From contig NZ_JAUEMJ010000011.1 of NCBI RefSeq assembly GCF_030403505.1, forward strand, positions 124,001 through 188,000: a DNA stretch of 64,000 nt, given 5' to 3'. The stretch comes from Glycomyces tritici. Lineage in GTDB: Bacteria; Actinomycetota; Actinomycetes; Mycobacteriales; Micromonosporaceae. Positions 16,850-25,521 of this stretch are shown here, in pieces (positions within the stretch are counted from its first letter, which is position 1; the number at the start of each line of letters is the position of its first letter). The notes below the pieces were generated by a model. It saw nothing but the letters and a program-made list of their open reading frames with translations. It ran no database searches and was not told the DNA's origin. The position numbers were made by a program, and so were the translations under genes.

Positions 16850-18352
16850 ATGCGACATCGTCAGATACTGTTGGTCGCCGGCACCGCCGGCGCACTGCTA
16901 CTGGGCGGCTTGGCAACGGCGACCCTTCCCGCATCGGCGGCCACCTCTGGCTGCACGGTCACCTATACCGTGCAGAGCGAGTGGCCGGGCGGGTTCCGCG
17001 CCGACCTGGACGTCACCAACCTCGGTGACGCGGTGTCCGACTGGACGCTGACCTTCGACTTCCCGAACGCCGGCCAGAAGGTCACGCAGGGCTGGAGCGC
17101 CGCCTGGACCCAATCCGGCACCAGCGTCTCCGCCGACAGCATGAGCTGGAACGGGTCACTGGGCACCGACGCCTCCACTTCGCTCGGGTTCGTCGGCACA
17201 TGGCGCGACGCCAACCCCGAACCGGCGTCCTTCGCGCTCAACGGCACGCCCTGCACCGGCTCGACGACACCTACCGGGGACCCGACCGCCACCCCCAGCG
17301 AGGACCCGACCACCACCCCGCCGGCCGGTCCGGCGCCGCAGCTCAGCGTCTCCGGCAACCAGATCGTCACCGAAGACGGCGATCCGTACCGGCTGCTGGG
17401 CGTGGACCGGTCCTCCGCCGAGTTCGCGTGCGTGCAGGGCAAGGGCCTGTTCGACTCCGGCCCGGTCGACCAGGCGTCCGTCGACGCCATGAAGTCCTGG
17501 AACATCCACGCCGTGCGCCTCCCGCTCAACGAGGAGTGCTGGCTCGGCCTCAACGGCTCGCCCAGCGGCGCGGCCTACCAGGAAGGCATCAAGGAGTACG
17601 TCGATCTCCTGGTCGCCAACGGCCTCAACGTCATCCTCGACCTGCACTGGACCTGGGGCGCCTACACCACGGGACCGGACTGGCATTGCACCGATGTGCA
17701 CGCCACCTGCCAGAAGCCGATGCCCGACGCGCAGTACGCCCCGCAGTTCTGGGCCGGCGTCGCCGACACCTTCAAGGGCAACGACGCCGTCGTCTTCGAC
17801 CTGTTCAACGAGCCGTACCCGGACATGGCCAGCAACTGGGACAAGACGTTGGGCTGGCAGTGCCTGCGCGACGGCGGCACCTGCGCCGGCATCGGGTACG
17901 AGGTGGCCGGTATGCAGGACCTCGTCGACGCGGTCCGCGACACCGGTGCCACGAACATACTCATGGTCAGCGGGCTCGAGTGGACCAACGACATGCGGGA
18001 ATGGCTGGCCTACATGCCGGAGGACCCGCTGGACAACATCGCCGCGTCCTGGCACTCGTACAGCTTCAACCGGTGCGTGACCGAGTCCTGCTGGGACAGT
18101 GAGATCGCCCCGCTGATGGAGGAGGTGCCGGTCGTGCTCGGCGAGTTCGGCCAGGACGACTGCGGGTTCGACTACATGCAGGAGCTGGTCGACTGGGCCG
18201 ACGCGAATGGCATGGGCTACCTGGCGTGGACCTGGAACCCGTGGGGCTGCACCGGCGGCGCGGTCCTCATCAAGGACTGGGCCGGCACCCCGGAGCCCGG
18301 CGTCGGTGAAGGCTACAGGAGCCACCTGCTCACCCAGAGCCCCTACCTGTAA
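16850..18352 (+). CDS. Secreted endoglucanase: CBM2-linker-GH5
   Basis: 500 residues with AGGAG 5 nt before the ATG. Order: Sec signal peptide (1-31), family 2 cellulose-binding module (~34-136, bracketed by the usual disulphide pair C35/C135, with exposed tryptophans), a Thr/Pro linker (~137-162) and a GH5 barrel (~165-495). The acid/base glutamate is in FDLFNEP (E321) and the nucleophile in VVLGEFG (E432). Six extra cysteines in the catalytic domain suggest disulphides. It hydrolyses internal beta-1,4 bonds of cellulose outside the cell. A CebR-like operator and clear promoter lie directly upstream, and a 20-bp hairpin terminator downstream. Confidence 0.93.
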   Translation: MRHRQILLVAGTAGALLLGGLATATLPASAATSGCTVTYTVQSEWPGGFRADLDVTNLGDAVSDWTLTFDFPNAGQKVTQGWSAAWTQSGTSVSADSMSWNGSLGTDASTSLGFVGTWRDANPEPASFALNGTPCTGSTTPTGDPTATPSEDPTTTPPAGPAPQLSVSGNQIVTEDGDPYRLLGVDRSSAEFACVQGKGLFDSGPVDQASVDAMKSWNIHAVRLPLNEECWLGLNGSPSGAAYQEGIKEYVDLLVANGLNVILDLHWTWGAYTTGPDWHCTDVHATCQKPMPDAQYAPQFWAGVADTFKGNDAVVFDLFNEPYPDMASNWDKTLGWQCLRDGGTCAGIGYEVAGMQDLVDAVRDTGATNILMVSGLEWTNDMREWLAYMPEDPLDNIAASWHSYSFNRCVTESCWDSEIAPLMEEVPVVLGEFGQDDCGFDYMQELVDWADANGMGYLAWTWNPWGCTGGAVLIKDWAGTPEPGVGEGYRSHLLTQSPYL

Positions 18353-18390
18353 CCCGACGAGACGCTGAGGCCGAGTTTACGAACTGAGAA

Positions 18391-18439
18391 AGTCTCCTGC
18401 TGAGTTCCGTTGTGCCACGACGGAACTCAGCAGGAGACT
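18391..18439. terminator. 20-bp perfect hairpin terminator
   Basis: Perfect 20-bp stem (18391-18410 with 18420-18439) and 9-nt loop, ~38 bp after the cellulase stop. The flank TCGTTT on the plus strand fits an intrinsic terminator. Confidence 0.75.
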
Positions 18440-18497
18440 CTCGTTTCACACCGATTGCGGCGTCCAGCTCGACACCAAGGCCGGCGCCCTCGCCGGT

Positions 18498-18864
18498 TCA
18501 ACGCAGGCAGGCGCGGAATGCAGCCAGTTCCGGGCGATCGGGTCGCGGGACCGCGGTGATCTCGGCGGTCAGGATCTCCTGATGAGTCTCTCCCGCCGCC
18601 AGGCGGATCACCCGCCGGTACTCGGCGCTGTCCAGGTCGACGACCGTCTGCGGGCCGACCTGCTTCCGGGGCAACGCGACACGCACCACCGGCTCGTGCT
18701 CACCGGGCTCGAGCTGCAGCCACATCCGGGTCCAGCTCGCCCGCCCGAACCGCCTGCGCGGCGGCCGCCGTGAACGGGAACGCCTGGAGCGGCCAATACA
18801 CCAGGGGCCATGGCCATGAGGATCGTCGCGAGCGCCGTGTAGGCGGTGACCATGACCGCCAGTT
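18498..18864 (-). pseudogene. Frameshifted small membrane protein remnant
   Basis: Three successive minus-strand frames each give plausible protein that joins only across frameshifts: a membrane helix (KLAVMVTAYTALATILMAMA), then PLVYWPLQAFPFTAAAAQAVRAG, then WLQLEPGEHEPVVRVALP running to a stop at 18498. The last ~70 residues have the composition of a real protein. The shifts fall near 18800 and 18745. No family recognised. Could alternatively be three unrelated frames. Confidence 0.35.
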
Positions 18865-19214
18865 TCCTTCGGTGGTGGCGTGGGTGCCGACGGCATTGAA
18901 GTTCGTGCCCGGCGCGAACAGGGCCCGAAACGGTCTGGCACCGACAAAGGTCAATGAACCTGGGCGTCAACGACATCAACCGTTTCGCACCGGTGCGGTA
19001 CCCCCCAGGCGTCGAGCCGGGAACGAACCATCGTGCGACGACCTCGCGGTCGGCCTTGACCTGCAAGAGATCCAGGCGCGGCTGTGGCCGCCCGGGCCGG
19101 GTCGAGCCGCTGTTCACCTGCTCGACCCGGCCTTCAGGCGGCCGGCTCTCATTCAGTTCACCGATCGGTTCGGGCCTGCCCGGCATCTCATCGGTTTGCG
19201 GCCGGGGTGGGCCG
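18865..19214. other. Intergenic, no gene recognised
   Basis: No open frame here looks like a protein, and no RNA or repeat was recognised. It separates the membrane-protein remnant from the ABC exporter operon. Confidence 0.4.
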
Positions 19215-20048
19215 TCAGTAGCGGCCTAGGGTCCCGCGCGATTTCGCGACGCGCTCAAGCCTGGTGAACAGGAAGATGCCGAGGCCGGTGAGCAGGACCG
19301 GCTGCAGCAGGATCCAGCCGAGGCCCCAACCCGCGTCGAGCTCGGTCAATGGTGCGCCGTCCAGGAGCATGGCGCGGACGGCCTCGACGCCGGGCGCGAC
19401 CGGGATCAGGGCACGGCTGGCCGACGCGATCCAGTCCGGGAGTGCCGACAGGGGCACCAGGGTGCCGCCGATGATCGCGTAGACCGCGATCGACGCCTGG
19501 GTGATGCTCTCGATCCGCTTGAACACCAGTGTCAGGCCGCAGAGCACGAGTGCCAGTGCGCAAGTGCCGACCACGATCGCCGCCGCCGGAATGAGCGCAC
19601 CCAGCTCGAACGGGAACGTCCCACCCTTCGCGGTCACCGCGATGAAGCCGGTGACCAGGAGGGTGGCGACCACCGGCAGCGCGCCGATCACCGCCGCCGC
19701 TTGGCGGCCCAGGATCAGTGCGGCAGAGGGGAGCGGAGTGAGATACGTCTGCTCGAGCACGCCCGACTGGAGGTCCCCGAGGTAGCTCCAGAACATGCGG
19801 TTGATCTGCTCGTGGATGAACGCGAGTCCGACCAGACCTATCAGGACCGGCACCAGCAGCTCCTCAAGGAGGTGGCCGCGCCCCATGAACATGACGATGA
19901 GGAGGTAGAACAGCGGGAAGGTGATCATCTCGATGACGACGGCACGCCAGCCGCCGGCCAGTTCGCGCAGGCCCTTGCCGACCTCGTTGCCGAAGGCGTT
20001 GGCCCAGCCCGCGGAGGCGAGGGCGGGGACGGAGACCATGGTGGTCAT
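19215..20048 (-). CDS. ABC-2 type permease (second of two)
   Basis: 277 residues, six predicted membrane helices, with GAGAGGAAACGAC before the ATG. The fold is the ABC-2 membrane family used by drug, lipid and polysaccharide exporters. The GDLQSGVLEQTYLTPLP segment before helix 3 is the cytoplasmic coupling region typical of the DrrB/YadH type. It starts 12 nt after the first permease and is the last gene of the three-gene operon ATPase-permease-permease. The two permeases are homologous and probably form a heterodimer. Confidence 0.88.
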   Translation of the reverse strand: MTTMVSVPALASAGWANAFGNEVGKGLRELAGGWRAVVIEMITFPLFYLLIVMFMGRGHLLEELLVPVLIGLVGLAFIHEQINRMFWSYLGDLQSGVLEQTYLTPLPSAALILGRQAAAVIGALPVVATLLVTGFIAVTAKGGTFPFELGALIPAAAIVVGTCALALVLCGLTLVFKRIESITQASIAVYAIIGGTLVPLSALPDWIASASRALIPVAPGVEAVRAMLLDGAPLTELDAGWGLGWILLQPVLLTGLGIFLFTRLERVAKSRGTLGRY

Positions 20049-20059
20049 GTCGTTTCCTC

Positions 20060-20876
20060 TCAGTACTGGCCCACGCGGCCCTCGGCGATGGCGAGCCGTC
20101 GGTTGCGACGGAACAGCCAGGCGCCGAGGGCGGTGAGCATCGCGGTGTGGGCGATGAGAAGCGGCATCGTGCCCTCCCTCCAGACCGCGGCGAGCGAGTC
20201 GCCGTCGAACAGCACGCGGTTGATCGATTCGATGGCGAGGGTCGTCGGCAGCAGCCGCGCGGCGGCGGCCATCCACTCGGGGTAGAGCGACAGCGGCATG
20301 AAGGCGCCGTTGAGCATCAGGACCAGTGAAGTCAGCAGTGAGTGCAGCGATCCGACCGCCGGGCTGCGGATCGCCACGGCCGCCATGAGGAACGTGAACG
20401 CCAGGATGTTCGCCGCCAGCAGCAGGTACGGCATGAGCGCACTCCAGCGCCAGGGAATGTCGATCCCGACTGCCAGAGCGGGAACCAGCGAGGCGAGCAC
20501 CGCGACGGGCAGTGCGAAGACCGTCGCCGTCGCGAGCCTGCCGATCATCGCCACCCATGGGGGTGCGGGCGACATGAGTGCGGCGGCGAACGTCCCGCTG
20601 CGTTGCTCCTCGATGAGGTCGGCGACCATGACCTGCCCTGAGTACTGGAGGAACCAGTAGGCGCCGATGGCGATCAGCGTGGCGGGCAGCAGGTCGGCGC
20701 GCAGTTCGCCCTGGCCCATGACGTACTGCAGGCCGAGGTACATCAGAACGCTGATGGCAAGCGTCACAATGTGACCGAGCGGATGAGCGAGCTGGTTGGC
20801 CAGTCCCTTGCGGACTTCGGCGGCCAGGACGGCCGCCCCGATCCGGACCCCCGCGACAGGGACCGCTGTGCGGATC

Positions 20877-20884
<8 letters not shown>
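20060..20884 (-). CDS. ABC-2 type permease (first of two)
   Basis: 274 residues with six hydrophobic helices (for example SVLMYLGLQYVMG and YLLLAANILAFTFLMAAVA). The EEQRSGTFAAALMSPAPP segment matches the coupling element of ABC-2 exporters. Its ATG overlaps the end of the ATPase gene by 8 nt, indicating translational coupling. It presumably pairs with the downstream permease and the upstream ATPase as an exporter. The exported compound is not indicated; no biosynthetic genes adjoin. Confidence 0.88.
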
Positions 20885-21818
<934 letters not shown>

Positions 21819-21837
21819 GGCGGTTCCTTTTCGGAGG

Positions 21838-21862
21838 GGTCCCGGCCGTCCGGGCCGGGACC
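21838..21862 (-). terminator. Hairpin between ABM gene and ABC operon
   Basis: GGTCCCGGCC (21838-21847) pairs with GGCCGGGACC (21853-21862) across a 5-nt loop. There is no T-tract, so it may attenuate rather than end transcription. Confidence 0.45.
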
Positions 21863-21870
21863 GGGAGGGA

Positions 21871-22161
21871 TCAGTGCTCGTCGAAGACTTCGATCTCGTC
21901 GACGGTCGGGGATTCGACCAAGGCGAGCGCGGCGCGAGCGAGTTCGGGTGCGGGCGGGGTTTCGCGCGCGGCCCGGAGGCTGGCAAGGGAATCCCAGCGC
22001 CAGACGCCCGCCCATTCGGTCTCACTGACGCGGCCGAGCCAGGCGTCCTCAAGGCCGATGCCGGCTCCCTTCACTGCGGTGGCGAGGGCGGTGTGCTCGG
22101 CGCGCAGCGCGTCGATGTCGGCCGGGTCGACGGTGAATCGGGTGACGGTGATGGCGGACAT
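21871..22161 (-). CDS. ABM-superfamily (antibiotic biosynthesis monooxygenase-like) protein
   Basis: 96 residues, preceded by AAGGAG. The dimeric alpha+beta barrel pattern is visible: ITVTRFTVDPADIDALRAEHTAL, a central WAGVWRWDSLASLRAA and a C-terminal acidic strand (VDEIEVFDEH). These proteins include quinone-forming monooxygenases and haem-degrading enzymes; the catalytic residues are not diagnostic at this length. It lies 40 bp downstream of the DoxX-like gene in the same direction, across the operator from a TetR gene, so a quinone or redox-stress role is plausible but inferred. Confidence 0.65.
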   Translation of the reverse strand: MSAITVTRFTVDPADIDALRAEHTALATAVKGAGIGLEDAWLGRVSETEWAGVWRWDSLASLRAARETPPAPELARAALALVESPTVDEIEVFDEH

Positions 22162-22201
22162 GTGGTCGCTCCTTGTCTGTGTTGGCATCGTGGAGGGTCG
22201 G

Positions 22202-22576
22202 TTAGAAGTTGCCCAGGCCGAAGCGGCCCCAGGCGGTGAACGCGGCAAGCGCGAACAGGACGGCGTTGACGGCGATCGCGGCGAACTCGCCGCGGCGGGC
22301 GTGGGTGATGGCGGCGCCGACCATGAGAACGGCGGCCCCGACGGCGGCTATGGGGACGAGCACGGTCGCGGTGTCGAGGACGGCGGGCAGGATCAGGCCT
22401 GCCGCACCGAGGACCTCGACGGCGCCGATGGCCTTGACGACTCCATTGGGGAAGTCCTCTACCCAGGTCATGCCGCTGGATTGCAGCTTGTCCTTGCCGC
22501 TGAACAGGGTGAGCGTCCCGGCGAGGAGAAAGACGAGGGCGAGGAGCGAGGCGGTGATCCAGAGTGCGAGGTGCAT
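22202..22576 (-). CDS. DoxX-like integral membrane protein
   Basis: 124 residues from the ATG at 22576 (CAGGAG 7 nt upstream). Four membrane helices, with a conserved-looking loop SGKDKLQSSGMTWVEDFPNGVVKAIGAVEVLGAAGLILPA that is the hallmark of DoxX_2 proteins. The family sits in the cytoplasmic membrane and is associated with thiol or quinone redox homeostasis in some bacteria. It is divergent from a TetR regulator; the palindromes between them imply direct repression. Confidence 0.82.
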   Translation of the reverse strand: MHLALWITASLLALVFLLAGTLTLFSGKDKLQSSGMTWVEDFPNGVVKAIGAVEVLGAAGLILPAVLDTATVLVPIAAVGAAVLMVGAAITHARRGEFAAIAVNAVLFALAAFTAWGRFGLGNF

Positions 22577-22599
22577 GCGGGGCTCCTGTCGGAATTTCA

Positions 22600-22642
22600 C
22601 TAGAGTCGTTCACTAGTGATCGTCACTAGTATTACACTCTAG
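22600..22642. promoter_or_regulatory. Nested palindromic operator between DoxX and TetR genes
   Basis: CTAGAGT (22600-22606) and ACTCTAG (22636-22642) flank the palindrome CACTAGTG (22611-22618) and a second CACTAGT (22624-22630). The block ends 2 nt before the TetR ATG, so the TetR transcript may be leaderless. Confidence 0.65.
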
Positions 22643-22644
22643 GC

Positions 22645-23307
22645 ATGAGCATCGTCAAGGGCACTGGGAAGCGGGCTGAGAAGGCCCGCCTCACCAGGCG
22701 CAGAATCCTCGCCGCGGCCGAGCGGCTGTTCATCGAGCACGGCTACGGGGCGACAACCGTCCAAGACGTCGCCGATGCCGCCGGGGTCGCGGTACAGACC
22801 ATCTACTTCAGCTTCGGGAACAAGCGGACCTTGATGAAGGAACTGGTGGACGTCGTCATCGCAGGCGACGATGAACCGGTCGCCACCCTTGAGCGACAGT
22901 GGTTCCACGACGCGGTCGGCGCACCGAGCGCCGCCGAGCTGCTGGAGCGGTACACGGCCGGAACCGCCGGCATACTCGCCCGGCTCGCGCCGGTCCTCAA
23001 GGTGGCGGAGTCCGCCGCGGCCACCGATCCGGAACTCGCCGAGCTGTGGCGCAGCGAGGAGGACCCCCGCTACACCGTGAACGCCGAGGCGGCGCGGGCG
23101 CTGGTCACTAAACCCGATGCGGCAGAAGGCATCGGGGCCGAATACGCAGCCGACGTCCTGTACGGGCTGACGAGCCCTGAGCTGTTCCTCGTGATGGTGC
23201 AGACCCGAGGCTGGAGCAACGAGCAGTGGCGGGGCTGGACCCTGGCGAATCTGCGGACGCAACTATGCGAGACCCCGGCCGGAAACCCGCCGGAGGCGAC
23301 GCGATGA
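22645..23307 (+). CDS. TetR-family regulator
   Basis: 220 residues. The N-terminal DNA-binding domain is intact: TRRRILAAAERLFIEHGYGATTVQDVADAAGVAVQTIYFSFGNKRTL. The C-terminal ~150 residues form the helical ligand domain. The ATG lies only 2 nt from the nested operator, so self-repression and repression of the divergent DoxX-ABM unit are likely. The stop overlaps the start of the TrmO-like gene (ATGA), indicating co-expression. Ligand unknown. Confidence 0.88.
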   Translation: MSIVKGTGKRAEKARLTRRRILAAAERLFIEHGYGATTVQDVADAAGVAVQTIYFSFGNKRTLMKELVDVVIAGDDEPVATLERQWFHDAVGAPSAAELLERYTAGTAGILARLAPVLKVAESAAATDPELAELWRSEEDPRYTVNAEAARALVTKPDAAEGIGAEYAADVLYGLTSPELFLVMVQTRGWSNEQWRGWTLANLRTQLCETPAGNPPEATR

Positions 23308-23795
23308 GCGCCGCTCGGCAACCGCGGCCGGTGACAATGCGGCCGGTGGGCTGGGTAGAGGGGGGTCGCGAGGACTGGCACGAGGACCGGTGGCGGGGCG
23401 TCGGAGCGACCATCCGGCTCGACGCGGATCGGTTCGAGCCGTCCGCGACGCAGGGCCTGGACGAATTTTCGCACCTGGAAGTCGTCTTCCTCTTCGACCG
23501 CGTCGAGGAGCGGGATCTGCACCTGGAACCGCGACCGGCCCGCGGCAACCCCGCCTGGCCCCCCGTCGGCGTATTCGCGCACCGAGGTCCGTTCCGCCCC
23601 AACAGGATCGGAATCTCGCGTTGCCGTCTTGTAAAGATCGACGGCCTCACCCTGCACATCGCCGACCTCGACGCCCTCGCCGGCACGCCGGTCCTCGACG
23701 TCAAGCCCTACCTGCGGGAGTTCGCACCGAGGGACCCAGTGGCACAACCGGCATGGGCCGATGAGCTCATGCGCGAATACTACGACGGCGGTTGA
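23304..23795 (+). CDS. TrmO/VirR-like (TsaA-domain) SAM-dependent methyltransferase
   Basis: 163 residues. The single-domain TsaA barrel is recognised from GVFAHRGPFRPNRIGISRCRL and ALAGTPVLDVKPYLREF, which form the SAM-binding and active-site region of tRNA-Thr m6t6A37 methyltransferases. The family also contains VirR-type virulence-associated homologues, and small actinobacterial members often lack proof of tRNA activity. The start ATG is embedded in the TetR stop codon (ATGA overlap), with GGAGG about 11 nt upstream. Confidence 0.78.
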   Translation: MSAARQPRPVTMRPVGWVEGGREDWHEDRWRGVGATIRLDADRFEPSATQGLDEFSHLEVVFLFDRVEERDLHLEPRPARGNPAWPPVGVFAHRGPFRPNRIGISRCRLVKIDGLTLHIADLDALAGTPVLDVKPYLREFAPRDPVAQPAWADELMREYYDGG

Positions 23796-23901
23796 TCGCG
23801 ACGGGCCCGGTGATGAGCGCGGTAGCGCGGACGATCGGCCCGGTTCGGAACGCGATGGGGGTGCAGGCGATGCGGCCGAGGAGCCGGCGTGCACCGCAGA
23901 T

Positions 23902-24972
23902 CTACCCGATTTCCTTGCGGGAGTTCAATACGAGTGCGGCCAGAGGCCGGGCGATGCGGGCGGCGTCGTGGCCGACGCCGCGGATGCTGGCCGATGAGAG
24001 GCTGCGCTGCCATTCGAGGCCGACGAACGCCAGACCCGGCAGGTCGGTGGCGAGTCCGCCCCGGTGGCGGGGATGGCCTTCGGCGTCGATGACCTCGAGT
24101 GCGGTGAGGTAGTCGAGGGCGGGTCGGTAGCCGGTGGCGAGGATGATCGCGTCGACGGGCTCGCTGGTGCCATCGCTCCAGAGCACTTGGTTGGATTCCA
24201 ACGAGGTGAACATCGGCCGGTGGTCGAGTCGCCCGGCGGCGATGGCGGTGCGGTAGCGGCCGGTGTCCAGGACCGGAACGGTGGGCGGGTGGGAGAGGAA
24301 GCGACCGATGGGGGCCGCGTCGAGACCGGTGATCGTGTACCAGAAATGCAGGTCTCGCCCGAGCGGCCGCTGGGGCGCGAAGCGGAGCTTCCCGCGGGTG
24401 GTGACGGTGACGCGAGCCGGCTCGGCGAGTTCCGTGGCGATCTGGATCGCGGAGTTGCCGCCGCCGACGACCACGACCCGCTGCCCGGCGAAGGGCTCGG
24501 GCCGCTGGTATTCGGCGGCGTGCAAGACGGTCCCGCAGAAGGAGGCGAGTCCGGGCAGAGCGGGCCGGTAGGGGTTCCTGAAACCGCCCGTGGCGGCGAC
24601 GACCGTGCGGGCGTGCAGGGCACGGCCGTCGGCAAGCTCAGCGGTGAAGACCCCGTCACGGTGCTCGAGTGCCCGAACACAGTGGCCGGTGCGGATGTCG
24701 GCGTCGAGCTGCTTGGCGTACCCCTCGAGGTAGGCGACGACCTCATCGCGGCGGGGGTAGCGCTCGGGGTCGCCGGGGAAGGGCATGCCGGGCAGGGCGG
24801 AGTAGCGGGCCGGGGAGAACAGGGTGAGCGACTCGTAGTACTTCGGCCAGGCACCGGTCGGGGCGTCGCCGGCCTCGAGGACGACCGGTTCCACCCCCAG
24901 CCTGCGGAGGGCGCGTGCGGTGGCGAGGCCGGACTGGCCGGCGCCGATGACGAGGGTGTCGATGAGGTCCAT
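23902..24972 (-). CDS. Flavin-containing monooxygenase-like oxidoreductase (CzcO/ArsO type)
   Basis: 356 residues. FAD motif LVIGAGQSGLATARAL at the N-terminus, second nucleotide motif VVVVGGGNSAIQIATEL, an ATG-type loop (VVAATGGFRNP) and the FMO-like ILATGYRP near the C-terminus. These enzymes oxygenate soft nucleophiles using NADPH. Fusion-free copies next to an ArsR regulator are often called ArsO or CzcO. The gene starts 7 nt from a long inverted repeat and is divergent from the ArsR gene, so metal(loid) or oxidant induction is likely. Real substrate unknown. Confidence 0.83.
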   Translation of the reverse strand: MDLIDTLVIGAGQSGLATARALRRLGVEPVVLEAGDAPTGAWPKYYESLTLFSPARYSALPGMPFPGDPERYPRRDEVVAYLEGYAKQLDADIRTGHCVRALEHRDGVFTAELADGRALHARTVVAATGGFRNPYRPALPGLASFCGTVLHAAEYQRPEPFAGQRVVVVGGGNSAIQIATELAEPARVTVTTRGKLRFAPQRPLGRDLHFWYTITGLDAAPIGRFLSHPPTVPVLDTGRYRTAIAAGRLDHRPMFTSLESNQVLWSDGTSEPVDAIILATGYRPALDYLTALEVIDAEGHPRHRGGLATDLPGLAFVGLEWQRSLSSASIRGVGHDAARIARPLAALVLNSRKEIG

Positions 24973-24979
24973 GATCGCA

Positions 24980-25019
24980 TCATATCGTCATTTCATGATT
25001 TCACGAAATGACGATATGA
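24980..25019. promoter_or_regulatory. ArsR operator: 15-bp perfect inverted repeat
   Basis: Arms at 24980-24994 and 25005-25019 (core CATATCGTCATTTC / GAAATGACGATATG) pair perfectly across 10 nt, centred between the monooxygenase and ArsR genes. ArsR/SmtB proteins bind such long AT-rich repeats. Confidence 0.8.
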
Positions 25020-25035
25020 AGTTAGACTGGGACCT

Positions 25036-25350
25036 ATGTCGACTGCACCGAGCGAAACGGTCCCGCCCGTACCCGACGAGGTGACGGGCCGGTTCTTGAA
25101 GGCCCTGGCGAGCGAGGCGCGTCAGCAGGTGATGCTCCTGTTCGCCGGTGGGGCCGAGTTGAACGTCGGCGAGGTGGCCGATCGGTTGGGAATCGGCCAG
25201 TCCACCGCCTCACAGCAACTTGCACAGCTCAAGGACGGCGGGCTGCTCACCAGCCGCCGGGAGGCGAAGACGGTCTACTACCGCGCGGACAAGGCCCGGA
25301 TCGGTGCCGCGCTTGACCGCCTCCGCGCCTTCCTCGACGGCTGCTGCTGA
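25036..25350 (+). CDS. ArsR/SmtB-family repressor
   Basis: 104 residues. Winged helix: FLKALASEARQQVMLLFAGG, recognition region VADRLGIGQSTASQQLAQLKDGGLL and wing SRREAKTVYYRAD. The classical alpha-3 CVC metal box is absent; instead there is a C-terminal Cys-Cys pair as the last two residues, which could be a thiol-based metal(loid) or redox sensor. The gene diverges from the flavin monooxygenase with the 15-bp repeat between them, so it almost certainly represses both. A strong hairpin terminator follows. Confidence 0.88.
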   Translation: MSTAPSETVPPVPDEVTGRFLKALASEARQQVMLLFAGGAELNVGEVADRLGIGQSTASQQLAQLKDGGLLTSRREAKTVYYRADKARIGAALDRLRAFLDGCC

Positions 25351-25457
25351 CGTCGCGGCCCGCGCCAAGACCTGGTAGCGCCCGCCCGGGAGCACACTGG
25401 GGCGGACCGGTGTCCGCGACAAGCTCGCAGCCCGCGACGGGAAACCGGCATGAACGG

Positions 25458-25491
25458 CCGCCGACCCGGAGCCGCTGCTCCGGGTCGGCGG
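25458..25491. terminator. Bidirectional hairpin terminator
   Basis: 15-bp perfect stem (25458-25472 with 25477-25491), loop CGCT, between the ArsR gene and the convergent GH5 gene. Confidence 0.75.
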
Positions 25492-25521
25492 TTCTCATTG
25501 TGATTGAAGGGGGTGCGGCCG

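Noticed and set aside
18391..18439. 20-bp inverted repeat considered as an IS end or attachment site
   Set aside because: Position just after the cellulase stop and hairpin geometry fit a terminator; no transposase or second copy nearby.
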